A stretch of DNA of 64,000 nt from Polaribacter ponticola. Lineage in GTDB: Bacteria > Bacteroidota > Bacteroidia > Flavobacteriales > Flavobacteriaceae. The translations under genes and the position numbers were made by a program. Under the pieces are notes generated by a model. It had not been told where the DNA came from, searched no databases, and was given only the letters and a program-made list of their open reading frames with translations. Location of the stretch: the NCBI RefSeq assembly GCF_026191475.2, contig NZ_JAOSLC020000003.1, positions 2,384,487 to 2,448,486 on the forward strand. The letters are read 5' to 3'. Shown here in pieces: positions 28,009 through 38,994 of the stretch (position 1 is its first letter; every line of letters begins with the position of its first letter).

Positions 28009-28856
28009 ATGATAAAAAAAATCGCTATAATTTTTAGTGTATTCTTAATTTCTAGTTGTCATAATTTTGGACAATTAAAGGTTGTTGCCGATTTGTCAAA
28101 AAAAATAAAGGAAGTTTCTGGAACCGAGGTTGTACTAAAATCTGATTTAATCTGGATGATTAATGATAGTGGAAATAAACCAATTCTTTTTGGTTTAAAT
28201 GAAAAAGGAGAAATAATAAAAGATATTTATATAAAATCTAAAAACCATGATTGGGAAGATTTAACTTCTGATGAAAAAGGTAATATTTATATAGGAGATT
28301 TTGGAAATAACCAGAGCACAAGAAAAAATTTACGAATTTTAAAAGTTAGCAAAAAGTATTTAAAAAAGAAGAATGCTGAGGTAGAGAAAATTGAATTTGA
28401 ATACGAAAATCAGCATAAATTTCCACCTAAAAAGAAAGAGCTTTACTTTGATTCTGAAGCTTTTTTTACTTTAAGAACTTCTTCTATATATTCACAAAAA
28501 GTAGAGTAAAGAACAATTACGGAAAAACTTTTTTATATAAATTACCTGCAAAAAAAGGAAAACACATTGCTAGATTAATTGGTGAGTTCGAAAACTGTAA
28601 CGATTTAGAATGTTGGGTAACTTCTGCAGATATTAATAACGATGGAAGTAAAATAGTTTTGTTAACCCAAAAAAACATTTTAATTTTTTCAGATTTTAAA
28701 AATGATGATTTCTTTTCAGGAAAATTAAAAACGATAGCGTTAGAATATAGAACTCAAAAAGAAGGAATCACTTTTAAAGATAAGAATACCTTGCTAATTA
28801 CAGATGAAAAAGCACACGGAGAAGGTGGTAATTTGTATGAATTAAAGATTAATTAG
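28009..28856 (+). pseudogene. Lipoprotein with propeller-like domain (one homopolymer frameshift)
   Basis: Restored length is 282 residues. The signal peptide MIKKIAIIFSVFLISSC has a lipobox Cys. The mature protein has SDLIWMINDSGNKPILFGLN, HDWEDLTSDEKGNIYIGDFGNN and DLECWVTSADINNDGSKIVLLT, a beta-propeller-like pattern seen in secreted Bacteroidota proteins. The break is at T7 28461-28467: one added base joins YFDSEAFF to YFKNFFYIFTKSRVKNN and reads through to the stop at 28856. Its last codons overlap those of the convergent DUF423 gene. Function unknown. Confidence 0.75.
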
Positions 28857-29230
28857 AAGAGAAATTTAAAAATCAATAAAGCCCAACCTAAAGCTAAAAA
28901 TAAACCTCCTAAAGGTGTAATCGGCCCTAAGAACTTTAGCTTTTTATTTTTTGCTGATGAAATTACCAATCCATATATCGAGAAAGAAAACAAGATTGTA
29001 CCAATTATAAAAGCATAAGTTATATATGTATCAATACTAGATTTTGTGTCTAAATTAAACCCTAAAGTTAGTAACACAATTGCATGATACATTTGATATT
29101 TAACACCCGTTTCAAAACTGTTTAATAGATCTTGGGTTAGTTTTTTCTTTAATAAGTGTGCTCCAAAGGCTCCAAAAATAACAGCCGTAAAACCGAATAA
29201 AGAACCAAATATTAATGCTGTTTCTGTCAT
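28853..29230 (-). CDS. DUF423 small membrane protein
   Basis: 125 residues with four hydrophobic helices. FGSLFGFTAVIFGAFGAHLLKKKL near the N-terminus, YQMYHAIVLLTLGF in the middle and GPITPLGGLFLALGWALLIF at the end are the DUF423 signature segments. Inner-membrane protein of unknown function. It lies 8 nt after the large metallophosphatase-barrel gene and may be cotranscribed with it. Confidence 0.93.
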   Translation of the reverse strand: MTETALIFGSLFGFTAVIFGAFGAHLLKKKLTQDLLNSFETGVKYQMYHAIVLLTLGFNLDTKSSIDTYITYAFIIGTILFSFSIYGLVISSAKNKKLKFLGPITPLGGLFLALGWALLIFKFLF

Positions 29231-29238
29231 ATAAAGTA

Positions 29239-32200
29239 TTAAAAAGCAAATCCGAATGTAAAGGCTAATCTAGGTCCATCATTACTATTAAAAACAGAAA
29301 GATTTCCAGAAATCATATTTGCTGCGTTAAAGAAAACACCACCTCCAACAGATGTGTTAAAAGATGTGTCTTTAAAAGTTGTATTTTGTTGCCCCCAAAC
29401 ACTTCCGTAATCAAAACCTCCAAAAACACCAATATTTAAAGGAACTAGACTTGTTTTAAAGCGTCTTAAATTTAATCGAACATCAGAACTATGATAAAAA
29501 GAGTTTTCACCTGTAAAACGCTGATTTCTATATCCTCTTAAACCATCATTTCCGCCAATATTTGCAGCTTGATAAAATTCATATCCATCACCTAAAGTAA
29601 AATGAGATTTTAGTTTTGTAGCAAAAACCAATTGCCCGCTAGAAACTAGTTTGTGATCAAAGGAAATGGAAGGTATAAAATACCCAAAATTGTTTTTATT
29701 ATCTAAGTTAGTGGTATAACCAGTTACTAAATCTATTTCCATTCCCATTGTAGGGAAAGCAGCATTGTCTGTATTTTTAAAATGGTAATTAGCTTCTGTA
29801 TTTAAGAATTTCTGACTTTCAAAAATAGGGTCATTTATACTAAATTCACTGTTAACAAATCGGTTAGCAGTATTTTCTATTTTTGTAGTTTGGTAGTTGA
29901 TGCCTAACTTTATTTCTGCATCTAAATCTCCTTTCCATTGTAAGAATGTACCTGCTATAAATTTTCTAATTTTTACTCTATTATAGTCTTCTTCCTTTAA
30001 ATCGTCGGCTTCTAAGTTTATTGAGTTATTACCTAATCCAAAAAAGTTCATAGCAAAGTTTGGGCTAGTCATAGTTGCATTAAAACCAAGATTCCAATTA
30101 CTAATTACATTTGCAATTTCAGAAGAGTAATTAAGTTCGAAACCATTAGTAGCAAAGAAGTACGAAGCAGAAAGTGTATGTTGAGAGCTAAAAGGATTTC
30201 TTTCAAATCCGTAAACTGTATATACATTAGAAAGGCCTAATTTTATACCGTCATCAGGATTAAAACCAATTGTTGGTGTTGTTAAATTCTGATTGTTTTT
30301 TAACTTTTTGTAATCATAAACATTTGTTTCATAGTCATCCGTTAATTTTACTTTTCCTTTATTGGTTGTAAACGTATTTTTCTTAGTTTTAAAATCGTAG
30401 ATATTAACTTTTTTACCATTTAAAATATTGTAAGTGTCATTATTTTGACCTCCAATAATTCTAATTCTAATCACGTTTTTAGCATCACCTTTTACAACAA
30501 ACGTATCATCATCATCTAAACCATAGATCCATATTTCTTTAGTATTTTTATTAGTATAGGTTCGTTGATGAAAAATAGAACCTTTTTCGCCTTTTTTTAT
30601 TCTAAAAGCAGTAATCTTCGTTTGTCCGTTTTGTAATCTTTCAATGTCAAACCAATCATCTTTTTGAGTTCCTGTTATAACCTGAAATTTATTTATATGT
30701 TTAAAATAAGAGTCAGAAATTTTCTGTAAGTTTTTTCTTCGACCTTGAATTTTTCTTTTTATTGTTGATATGGTTTCATCTTTTACTTCCTCAGGAAAGT
30801 TTGTAAAAGCTTTATCAATTATAATATCTGTAATATTGTTCTGAATAAGTTTAACTTGTTCATCCCATATACTTTTACCAGCATTAGAAATTAAAACCAT
30901 ATCTAAAGGATAAGGTTCTAAATTAAACCATTTTGGACTTTTTAATTCTTCTGAGTAAGATTGCATTAAACGTAACGTAGGTATTATTTTTGTGGCAGTA
31001 TTTAGTAATGCACCATCTCCAAAAATAGAAAAAGCCTGGTCTCTATCTCTTGGTATTGGTCTGTAAATTGTTTGTTTACCTTCTTTAAAAATTGCCCATC
31101 TCCATTGGTCTTCGTGTCTGTCCCAATCACCAATTAACATGTCGAATAAACGAGCTTTAATGTATGCTTTTTCATCTAAAATATGATGTTCGTTTTTACT
31201 TAAGTTCTTTAATAAATCGTCTGTACTAATTACTTCATCAGCAAAACCAAAACTAGCTTTATCACCATGACCAGAAGCTGCACGTTCTTCAATCATATAA
31301 AGTTCATTTCCAAATTCTGAATTAAAATGACCTAAACTATTTTGTTTAGGAATGTAATATAAAACAGGATTTGTATGATAAATACCAACAGCATCAGATA
31401 ATGTACCAATTGTAAAAGGCGCATACGGATGAGAGCCTGTAAAAACATCCATTAATAAACCTTCAGTTTTAGTATCGTTAAATTGGCCTTCTATATATTG
31501 ATCTTTAAAAGCCACAGCTTGTAAATACTGAACCGCATTTTTTCGTAAAGCGCGCATTACATATTCTCTACCTTTTTTATCTTGTAACCGTAATGATTTA
31601 GATTGATGACCTCCACCTTTTCTTACAGGTGTTAAACCTCCAAAAAGAGTATCTAAATCTACGGTTGGTGCAATTACTTCTGTTCCAAAATACTTTCTAT
31701 AACGTTCTCCCCATAAATATCGATAAAACCCTTTTTTAGTAACCTCTTCTTTAGTGTAAATTGCTGCTTTTTTTCTGAAACTCTATTTTTAGGAAAGGTG
31801 TTAAATACCTTTCTTTCATTTGGTGATAGCACTTGAGCTTGGTATACAATTTTATCATCTTGTGCAGTATAAAAACGTACAATAGAAGAACCATCTTTAT
31901 AAATGTCTAATTTAGCAAAACCTTGTGCAGCATAAGTAAATTTGGCGCCTCCAGATAATTTTGTTGCCATTGTTTTTGAACCAGAACCACTTATAATTTG
32001 TGGTAAATTGTCTTGTACAATGTACTGTAAATTATGATCGTGACCAGAAACAAAAATTGCTTTATCATTTTCTTGAGAGATGGTTACTAAATGTTTTTTT
32101 AACTGATTATATTTCTTGTTTTGAATATCTGTATTTGTAAGTCCAGAAGTTTTTCTAATTAAATTTTTTACTGTTCCTAAAATTGGCAGAGGACTTAAAT

Positions 32201-32909
32201 GACTTTTTAGAGAAAATTTTCCTCCATGAGAACCATTTGTAAACATTGGATGGTGTAAGGCAATAATGGTTGTTTTACCGCGAGATTTTTTAATTAAGCT
32301 TTCAAATTCATCAAAAAATTTAGTTCTTGTTTTTATCTCACAATTATCATTTATGGTTGGGTGATTGTCCCAATTTGTTAAAAACCAATGTGTATCAACA
32401 ATAATTAAAACAATGTCTTTAGATATTTTTACTCTTTCTAAAGGGCAACCGTTTTGTGGTAAAAAAGAATTTTTGCCTAATGCCTTTTCAACTAGTTTTT
32501 CTTCTCGTTTTAATCCGTCTAAACCGTTATACCAATCATGGTTTCCAGGAATAAATATCGATTTTCCTTTAAATTGTTTTGCAACATCTGTTTGTGCGCT
32601 TATTCTTCTTTTTGCAAGTGCATAGTTTTTGGCAGTTTTATCAGGAATACCCGTTTCGTAAACATTATCTCCTAAAAAAAGTAACGTAGCATTTTCTGTA
32701 GCATTTTCAGTTTTACTTTTTAAATAATCTAAAGCAGGAGAGTTTTTAGTTAAAGTAGAATTACCAGCATCACCAATTAAATAGAAAGAATGTACAATTT
32801 CAGCAACCTCTTTCTCAATTTTATGAATTTGTTTATCTGCTACTTGCATTTCCATTGTAGCGCAGGCGGTAATAAACAAAAAGAATAAGAAAAATTTAAA
32901 TAATTTCAT
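29239..32909 (-). pseudogene. Metallophosphatase fused to outer-membrane surface-antigen barrel (one homopolymer frameshift)
   Basis: Restored length is 1223 residues from the ATG at 32909 (MKLFKFFLFFLFITACAT, lipoprotein-type signal). Residues about 35-330 form a calcineurin-like phosphatase: LIGDAGN, LGDNVYE, PGNHDWYNG, LHHPMFTNGSHGG, VSGHDHNLQ. A middle region has RPIPRDRDQAFSIFGDG and WDRHEDQW. The last 350 residues form a BamA/surface-antigen beta barrel ending GPRLAFTFGFAF. The break is at T7 31768-31774; one added base joins NRVSEKK to AAIYTKEEVTKKGFYRYLWGE. The protein would sit in the outer membrane with the phosphatase on one face. Confidence 0.82.
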
Positions 32910-32928
32910 AAGCACGAAAATAACTCTT

Positions 32929-33520
32929 TTAATTTTGACTTTTGAATAGGAGTAAATCTTCTTTGGTATCTATATCAAAGAAATTTGTTGTTGTTTTTGG
33001 ACAAAGAACTTTATTTCTATTCTTATTGATAAATTCTTTTGCGCCTTTATCACCCTTAATTAGTAATAAATTTGAAAAATACATTTTAGGAAAAATAACA
33101 GGAACACCTATTTTTTTCATAGTTAGAAGCAATAATTAGTTCTTTGTTTTTTTGAGACAAATTAAGCATAGTTTTTAAATAGGAAGTTTCTATTGCTGGT
33201 TGATCTCCCAATAAAACAAATACTCGATCAAAATTTAATTGTTGTTTTTTAAAATATATTAATCCAGAAACAATACTAGAACTTAAACCTATTTCAAAGT
33301 TTTTATTTTCGATAAAATGAATGTTTTTATTTGAAATTTCCGATTTGATTTTATCAGAATTTGCACCTAAAACACAATAAAGGTTCTTTGTATTAATCTC
33401 TTTTATTTTATCTAAAGTAATCTCTAAAAGGTGTTTGTTGTTTATTTTCTCTAACTGTTTTATGCTATTCATTCTAGATGATTTCCCTGCAGCTAAAACT
33501 AAAAAAGCAATATTTTTCAT
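32929..33520 (-). pseudogene. MobA/MocA-like nucleotidyltransferase (one homopolymer frameshift)
   Basis: Restored length is 196 residues. An NTP-transferase fold: FLVLAAGKSSRMNSIKQL (nucleotide binding), VLLGDQPAIETSYL and, after repair, SNYEKIGVPVIFPKMYF. The end NFFDIDTKEDLLLF is typical of molybdenum cofactor cytidylyltransferases. The break is at T7 33111-33117; here one base must be removed (or two added) to join the frames, unlike most other sites. Adjacent XdhC suggests joint work on maturation of a molybdenum hydroxylase, but no such enzyme is in the window. Confidence 0.8.
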
Positions 33521-33523
33521 TGG

Positions 33524-34542
33524 TTAATTATGGATTTTACCATTTATTTTTCTCAGAGAAAAAGGTTCTTTTTTTCTAATTACAGATAATATTTCAGCAA
33601 CAATAGAAACGGCAATTTCTTCTGGAGTTTGCGCACCAATATGTAAACCAGCAGGTGTGTAAATATGATCTAAAAACTCGTATGCAATATCTGGTACAAA
33701 CTCAAAAAGCTCATTAAATAAACGTTCTCTTCTTTTAGGCGCTCCTAAAATTCCTATATATCTAGGATTGTGTTTAGCTAATTCAATTACGTATTTTAAA
33801 TCTTGAACGTAACTATGATTCATAATAACAATTGCTGTATTCTCTTCTATGTTTGTAAATTCTATTGTTTCTGGAGTGTTACCAATAACCGAATTTGCTC
33901 CAGGAAAGTCTTTTAATTGTTTACTATCTTTTGCAGAGGTAATTACATCAATTTCCCAACCTAAAGTAGCAGCAACTTTACATAATTTAACTGCATCATG
34001 TTCTCCACCGATTATAATCAGTTTAAAACTAGGTTGTATTGTCTGATTAAAGCTAGCGAGGTTTTTTTGTCCTGATAATTAAATGTTTCAGAAAATACAA
34101 ACTTTTCTTTGTTGTAAAAAGTTACTACAGAACCAAAGTTACCAAAGCTTTCATTTTCTTTTGTAAAAACACTTGTAATTTGTATTGTTTCTCTTTCTAA
34201 ATTTGCTTTAGTAAAACGAGTAAGAAATTTATTAGAAACTAAAAAAGGCTCTATTAAAACATATAATACGCCTTCGCAACCTAACTTATATCTACCATCG
34301 TATGTAATAACTTTTGGTTTATGATCTAGAAATACACTTTTAGATCTGTGAATAATTTCTTTTTCTACACAACCACCACTAACAGCACCAACAGAATTTA
34401 AATCTTCAGAAATTAACATTCTAACTCCAGGTTTTCGATAGGATGAACCTTCTAAATACACAACAGTTGCAAGTACATTTTTCAATCCATTTTGTTGATT
34501 GATAATAGCTTGATTGATTATTACTTTGAGTTCGTGATTCAT
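33524..34542 (-). pseudogene. XdhC/CoxI-family protein (one homopolymer frameshift)
   Basis: Restored length is 339 residues. The N-terminal XdhC_CoxI domain has VLATVVYLEGSSYRKPGVRMLI and GAVSGGCVEKEI. The C-terminal Rossmann part has LIIIGGEHDAVKL, GNTPETIEF, YIGILGAPKRRERL and HIYTPAGLHIGAQTPEEIAVSIVAEI. The break is at T7 34062-34068; one added base gives YQDKKNLASFNQTIQPSFKLI. XdhC proteins bind or deliver molybdenum cofactor to xanthine dehydrogenase-type enzymes. The cytidylyltransferase-like gene follows after 3 nt. Confidence 0.85.
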
Positions 34543-34616
34543 TAATAAAAACTAATATTTAGGCCTAAATATAAAACTTTTAAAATTGGTTGGAATACGA
34601 TTCTTATAGCTAAAAA

Positions 34617-35834
34617 CTAAACTAATTCAGTGTCTATAATTATTTTACTTTGTAAAGTTTTATGAACAGGACATTTAGCTGCAATCTCTTTTAACCTCTT
34701 AATTTGCTTTTCATCTAAATTTCCAACAAATTTCAGTTTCTTATTTAAGTGATCAAAACGAGTTGGTTTTTCTACATCAATATTTAAATCATCGCTATGT
34801 TTTTTAGAATAGGTTATGTAGACAAAAACCTCTTGTAAATCCCATTTTTTACGTTCTGCATACATTTTTAACGTCATAACTGTACAAGCAGCTAAACCTG
34901 CGCTTAAAAAATCGTATGGTGAAGGACCAAAATCATCGCCACCAACACTTGCAGGTTCATCGGCAATAAAAGAATGGTTTTTGGTTTGAATAGATGTTGT
35001 AAAATTATCTTCTAAGAGGTTTAAATGCCCAACTAATTGTTCTCCATCTGTAGAAAGCATGTTGTTTTCTTCAGGTTCAAAATAGCGCTCTACCCATGTA
35101 TCAATCATATTACCAACATAAATACTATCTTTTGGTTTTGATAATAAATGATCTGCGTCATCTAAACTAACAAAGCTTTTTGGATGAATAGCGTTATGAT
35201 AAATTTCATGCGCATTTTCTATCCCTACAACTTTATCAAAAGGAGCGTGCATTACCAAAATTGGTTTGCGTAAATCTTTAATAATTTTAGGTAAATCGGT
35301 TTTTCCAAAATCGTTTACAAATTCTTGATTTATCTTAAAAGGACGACCGCCAATTTTAACTTCTACATCGCCTTTTTCTGGAATATCGTTTATTCCGTGA
35401 GAAAATAAATGTGTTACATGACCAACAGTTGCGGGTGCACCAATAGTAGCAACAGCTTTTACGTTTTCTAATTTAGAAGCAGCAACAATAACTGCCGCTC
35501 CTCCCAAAGAATGACCAACTAATAATGAGGGTGCTTTGTAGTTTTTTTCTAAAAAAGTACTAACGTCTAATAAATCTTCTACGTTGGCAGAAAAATGACT
35601 TTCAGCAAATTCTCCTTCACTGCTTCCTAAACCTGTAAAATCGAAACGTAAAACGCCAAAACCATGATTAGATAAAGAACTACTAATATTTTTTACAGCA
35701 TTAAAATTACTATTGCAAGAAAAACAATGTGCAAAAATGGCAAATTGATTTGGTTTCTGGTTTGCAGGTAATTCTAAATACGCTTGTAATTTTAAGCTTT
35801 TCCTATTTTCAATTTCTAATCTAACGGTGTTCAT
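34617..35834 (-). CDS. Bifunctional alpha/beta hydrolase / OsmC-family protein
   Basis: 405 residues from the ATG at 35834 (MNTVRLEIENRKSLKLQAYL); the longer frame begins upstream of the MsrA stop. The N-terminal alpha/beta hydrolase has FAHCFSCNSNF, the nucleophile elbow VGHSLGGAA and HAPFDKVVGIENA, DDADHLL for the acid and His. From about residue 265 an OsmC domain follows with the redox Cys in LAACTVMTLKMYAERK and KCPVHKTL. OsmC domains reduce organic hydroperoxides; the fusion is common in Bacteroidota. It ends a leftward run with MsrA and an aldo/keto reductase. Confidence 0.93.
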   Translation of the reverse strand: MNTVRLEIENRKSLKLQAYLELPANQKPNQFAIFAHCFSCNSNFNAVKNISSSLSNHGFGVLRFDFTGLGSSEGEFAESHFSANVEDLLDVSTFLEKNYKAPSLLVGHSLGGAAVIVAASKLENVKAVATIGAPATVGHVTHLFSHGINDIPEKGDVEVKIGGRPFKINQEFVNDFGKTDLPKIIKDLRKPILVMHAPFDKVVGIENAHEIYHNAIHPKSFVSLDDADHLLSKPKDSIYVGNMIDTWVERYFEPEENNMLSTDGEQLVGHLNLLEDNFTTSIQTKNHSFIADEPASVGGDDFGPSPYDFLSAGLAACTVMTLKMYAERKKWDLQEVFVYITYSKKHSDDLNIDVEKPTRFDHLNKKLKFVGNLDEKQIKRLKEIAAKCPVHKTLQSKIIIDTELV

Positions 35835-35847
35835 TTTTTTTGATTTA

Positions 35848-36366
35848 TTAGGTAGTCGGAATAAGATGAGCAACTTTACGTTTGTCTATGTTTTTAGAAA
35901 ATTTCTGTAGTAAAAATTTTAGTTTTGGGTTGATGTAATTTTTACAAAAAGGTTTATCAGGGTTTGATTGATAATAATTCTGAAACTCTACTGTATTTGG
36001 TTTAAAACTATTAAAAGATAATGTTTTGGTGATAATTTTATCATTAAAATTAGCTTGTAATTTGCTAATTATATCTAAACTTTCTTCTTTTTGTAGATTA
36101 GAAAAATAATAAATAGCAGAACGGTATTTCGTTCTCATAGAATGGTTGCTTGTGCTTTTATGCGTTAATAAATGGATTTCTATCAACGTTTTTAAAGCAA
36201 TTTTATCAGGATGAAAATGAACAATAACAGCTTCTGAAAACGTATTATTTTTTTCTGTGGATGCAACCCAACCTTGTTGTACTTTATCAACACCAATCAA
36301 ACTTTGAAAAACAGCTTCTGTACACCAATGGCAACCGCCACCAAAAGCAATTTTGGTTAATTCCAT
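35848..36366 (-). CDS. Peptide-methionine (S)-S-oxide reductase, divergent paralogue
   Basis: 172 residues from the ATG at 36366 (MELTKIAFGGGCHWCTEAVFQ). Repairs oxidised methionine. The catalytic Cys lies in GGGCHWC, where the usual motif is GGCFW, so Phe is replaced by His. TKYRSAIYYF and VEFQNYYQSNP keep the substrate pocket. It is clearly less conserved than the MsrA at 39242. Its start overlaps the end of the aldo/keto reductase by 10 nt, indicating coupled translation. Confidence 0.9.
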   Translation of the reverse strand: MELTKIAFGGGCHWCTEAVFQSLIGVDKVQQGWVASTEKNNTFSEAVIVHFHPDKIALKTLIEIHLLTHKSTSNHSMRTKYRSAIYYFSNLQKEESLDIISKLQANFNDKIITKTLSFNSFKPNTVEFQNYYQSNPDKPFCKNYINPKLKFLLQKFSKNIDKRKVAHLIPTT

Positions 36367-37296
36367 GCTAACTTTTTTCTTTCTGCCCAATAAGCATCAG
36401 TAGAAATTTTAAAAGAATTTAACGTTTCAATTTCATCATCAGAAAGTAAAAAATCATTTAATTTTAAATTTTCTTTAAGTTGATTTGTATTACTTGCGCC
36501 GCTTAAAACAATAGCATTTGTAATTGTTTGTTCGCAATATTTTAAAGAAATAGCATCTACACCAACATTATAATTTTTAGAAATTTGTTCTAAAATATCA
36601 TACATTTTTTTATAATTCGGATATTTTTTATTGCTAAAAACCCTTCCGTTTGCTAAGGCTTCTTTTATAACAATTGATTTTTTTACTGATTAGTTTATCT
36701 AAAACCTCTTGTAAACTTTGATCTAAGAAATTATACGTTACTTGAAATACATCAAAAATAGGTTCATCATAAACTAAAACATTCAATGCTTTTTTAATTA
36801 CTTCTACTTGGTTTGTTCCTGTGGTTGTTAAGCCAATTTTCAGGTTGAATTCCTTTTTTAAATAGCCTAAATACTCTAAGACTTCGGTATTTTCTAAAAC
36901 ACCAGTTTCTAAAGTTGCAGAATGAATTTGATACACTTTTAAGTAGTGTAGAAGCTGTTTAGAAAAAGCCCATTGTTCTTTTAATTTAGCTAAACTATGC
37001 TCTTTTACTTCGTGTACTGTTGCATTTACATCAAAATTTGCTGTGTACGTGTAACCCCATTTTGTAGCAACTTCAATGGTTTTATCATCTTTTGTTTGCA
37101 ACCATTCTAATAATAATTCTTCTGCCAAACCATAACCAGGAGCCGTATCAAAATAACGGATTCCTAAATTATAAGCTTCTTCTAAAACTATAAAACTTTG
37201 TTTTCTAAATTCTGCTAAGTTAGAATTATCACAACTTTCTGTACGAACATTTATGTATTGTGGTCTTCCTAATGCAGCGGTTCCTAATCCTATCAT
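36357..37296 (-). pseudogene. Aldo/keto reductase (one homopolymer frameshift)
   Basis: About 312 residues when restored, a normal size for the family. NADPH-dependent reductase: GLGTAALGRPQYI, YFDTAPGYGLAEELL (Asp and Tyr of the tetrad), EVATKWGYT (Lys) and VYQIHSAT (His), with the cofactor-binding C-terminus SGASNTNQLKENL. The break is at T7 36678-36684; one base must be removed (or two added), giving LISKKSIVIKEALANGRVFSN. It overlaps MsrA downstream. Substrate unknown. Confidence 0.82.
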
Positions 37297-37311
37297 AATT
37301 AATTTTTAAAT

Positions 37312-37390
37312 TGTCATTTTGAGCGAAATGAAATGGAGTCGAAAAATCTATATTTATAAAATTAGATTTCTCCACAAGGTCGAAATGACA
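37312..37390. repeat. Dispersed palindromic repeat, full copy
   Basis: The ends TGTCATTT and AAATGACA are exact complements. Inside, ATTTTGAGCGAAATG on the left and AGATTTCTCCACAAGGTCGAAATGACA-type sequence on the right are partly complementary. The right half matches 22202-22227. It fills the gap between the SelO stop and the aldo/keto reductase start. Confidence 0.65.
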
Positions 37391-37404
37391 GGGTGTTTTA
37401 TTTT

Positions 37405-38961
37405 TTATGAACTACAAGATAACATAGAGCAACCTACTTTGTTTCTTGCCCATTCTGGTCTTTTTGCAAACCATTTTTCGTTTTCTGGCTGTTCTGCGTA
37501 TGGTTTTTTTAAAAGTTGAAATAGTTCGTCAATTAAAGTGTAATTTCCTTTGTCAGCTTCATCAATTGCTAATTGAGACATGTAATTACGCAACACATAT
37601 TTAGGATTTACCAAATCCATTTGTTCTTTTCTTTCTTCGGATGAAATTCGTTCTATTGCAAGTCTATCCGCATATTTTTTAAACCAAGTATTCCATCTGT
37701 TTTTTACGTCTTCAGAAATGTTTTCTAAATCGTAAAAAGCATTTATAATCAATTGAAAACCTGATTTTTCATCAGTAAAATCACTTAATTTTCTAAAGAA
37801 AATCGTCATATCGGTTTCTACTAATTGTAAGTTTTCTTCTAAATCCTGAATCAGTTTTAAATCATCTTCATCAGAAGCAACTAAACCTAACTTCGATTTC
37901 ATCATTTGTAAAGATTGTTTTTCAAAATCGATTTTATATTGCTCTAAAATGGTGTTTAGTGGTTCTACTTCTTCAATAATCGGATACAAAGCATTTGCCA
38001 ATTGATACAAATTCCACAAACCAATATTTGGCTGATTTCCGTAACGGTAGCGCTTATGTTGTCTGTCGGTTGTATTTGGTGTCCAACCAAAATCGAAACC
38101 TTCCAACCAACCATAAGGGCCAAAATCTATGGTTAAACCCAAAATAGACATATTATCTGTATTCATCACTCCGTGTACAAAACCAACACGTTGCCAATCG
38201 ATAATCATTTTTAAAGTTCTCTCAGAAACTGCCTTAAAAAAGTTAATATAACTTTCTTTGGACGGTTTTCCTAAATGCGAAAAATGATGTTTGATGGTAT
38301 AATCGACTAAATTTTTTAAGTTTTCGGTGTCTTTTCTAGCAGCAAAAATCTCAAAACTTCCAAAACGTAAAAAACTTGGTGAAATTCTAGAAACAATGGC
38401 GCCTTGTTCATACGCCGGATTTCCATCGTATAAAACATCACGTAAAACATTATCACCAGACAAACTTAAAGACAAAGATCTTGTGGTTGGCACGTTTAAA
38501 TGAAACATGGCTTCTGCACATAAATATTCTCTTACGGATGAACGTAAAACAGCTAAACCATCTGCCGCTCTAGAATACGGAGTTTCACCTGCTCCTTTTA
38601 ATTGTACTTTCCAGTTTTTATTTTGATGTTCAACTTCAAATAAATTAATGGCTCTTCCGTCTCCTAATTGCCCTGCCCAATTACCAAATTGATGTCCGCC
38701 ATAACACATTGCAAATGGTTTTGTATTCGGATAAATCTCGTTACCAGTAACAATATTTTTAAAGAATTCTGATTTTAAATCTTCTTCATAAATATTTAAT
38801 TCAGCAGTCATTTCTGGCGAAACGTGTAATATTGTTGGTTTTGCAGTTTTCTTTGGATTTGCAAAAGAAAAAGCAGCATTTTCTACCTGTCTTCTTGAGT
38901 TTTCTATATTAGAATCCGCGGGTAATTCTGTAGTAAAAGTGTTTTTTATATTTAAATTCAT
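37405..38961 (-). CDS. selO: Protein adenylyltransferase SelO (YdiU/UPF0061)
   Basis: 518 residues, full length. A pseudokinase-fold enzyme that transfers AMP to Ser/Thr/Tyr of target proteins. Seen: CYGGHQFGNWAGQLGDGRAI, VQLKGAGETPYSRAADG, VHGVMNTDNMSILGLTIDFGPYG and the C-terminal end GCSMLSCSS, where animal SelO has selenocysteine in place of the Cys two residues from the end. It is the last gene of msrB-msrA-glutaredoxin-selO, 33 nt after the glutaredoxin-like gene. Confidence 0.96.
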   Translation of the reverse strand: MNLNIKNTFTTELPADSNIENSRRQVENAAFSFANPKKTAKPTILHVSPEMTAELNIYEEDLKSEFFKNIVTGNEIYPNTKPFAMCYGGHQFGNWAGQLGDGRAINLFEVEHQNKNWKVQLKGAGETPYSRAADGLAVLRSSVREYLCAEAMFHLNVPTTRSLSLSLSGDNVLRDVLYDGNPAYEQGAIVSRISPSFLRFGSFEIFAARKDTENLKNLVDYTIKHHFSHLGKPSKESYINFFKAVSERTLKMIIDWQRVGFVHGVMNTDNMSILGLTIDFGPYGWLEGFDFGWTPNTTDRQHKRYRYGNQPNIGLWNLYQLANALYPIIEEVEPLNTILEQYKIDFEKQSLQMMKSKLGLVASDEDDLKLIQDLEENLQLVETDMTIFFRKLSDFTDEKSGFQLIINAFYDLENISEDVKNRWNTWFKKYADRLAIERISSEERKEQMDLVNPKYVLRNYMSQLAIDEADKGNYTLIDELFQLLKKPYAEQPENEKWFAKRPEWARNKVGCSMLSCSS

Positions 38962-38994
38962 TTGTCAGTTTTATTAAGAGATAAAAAATGTTTA

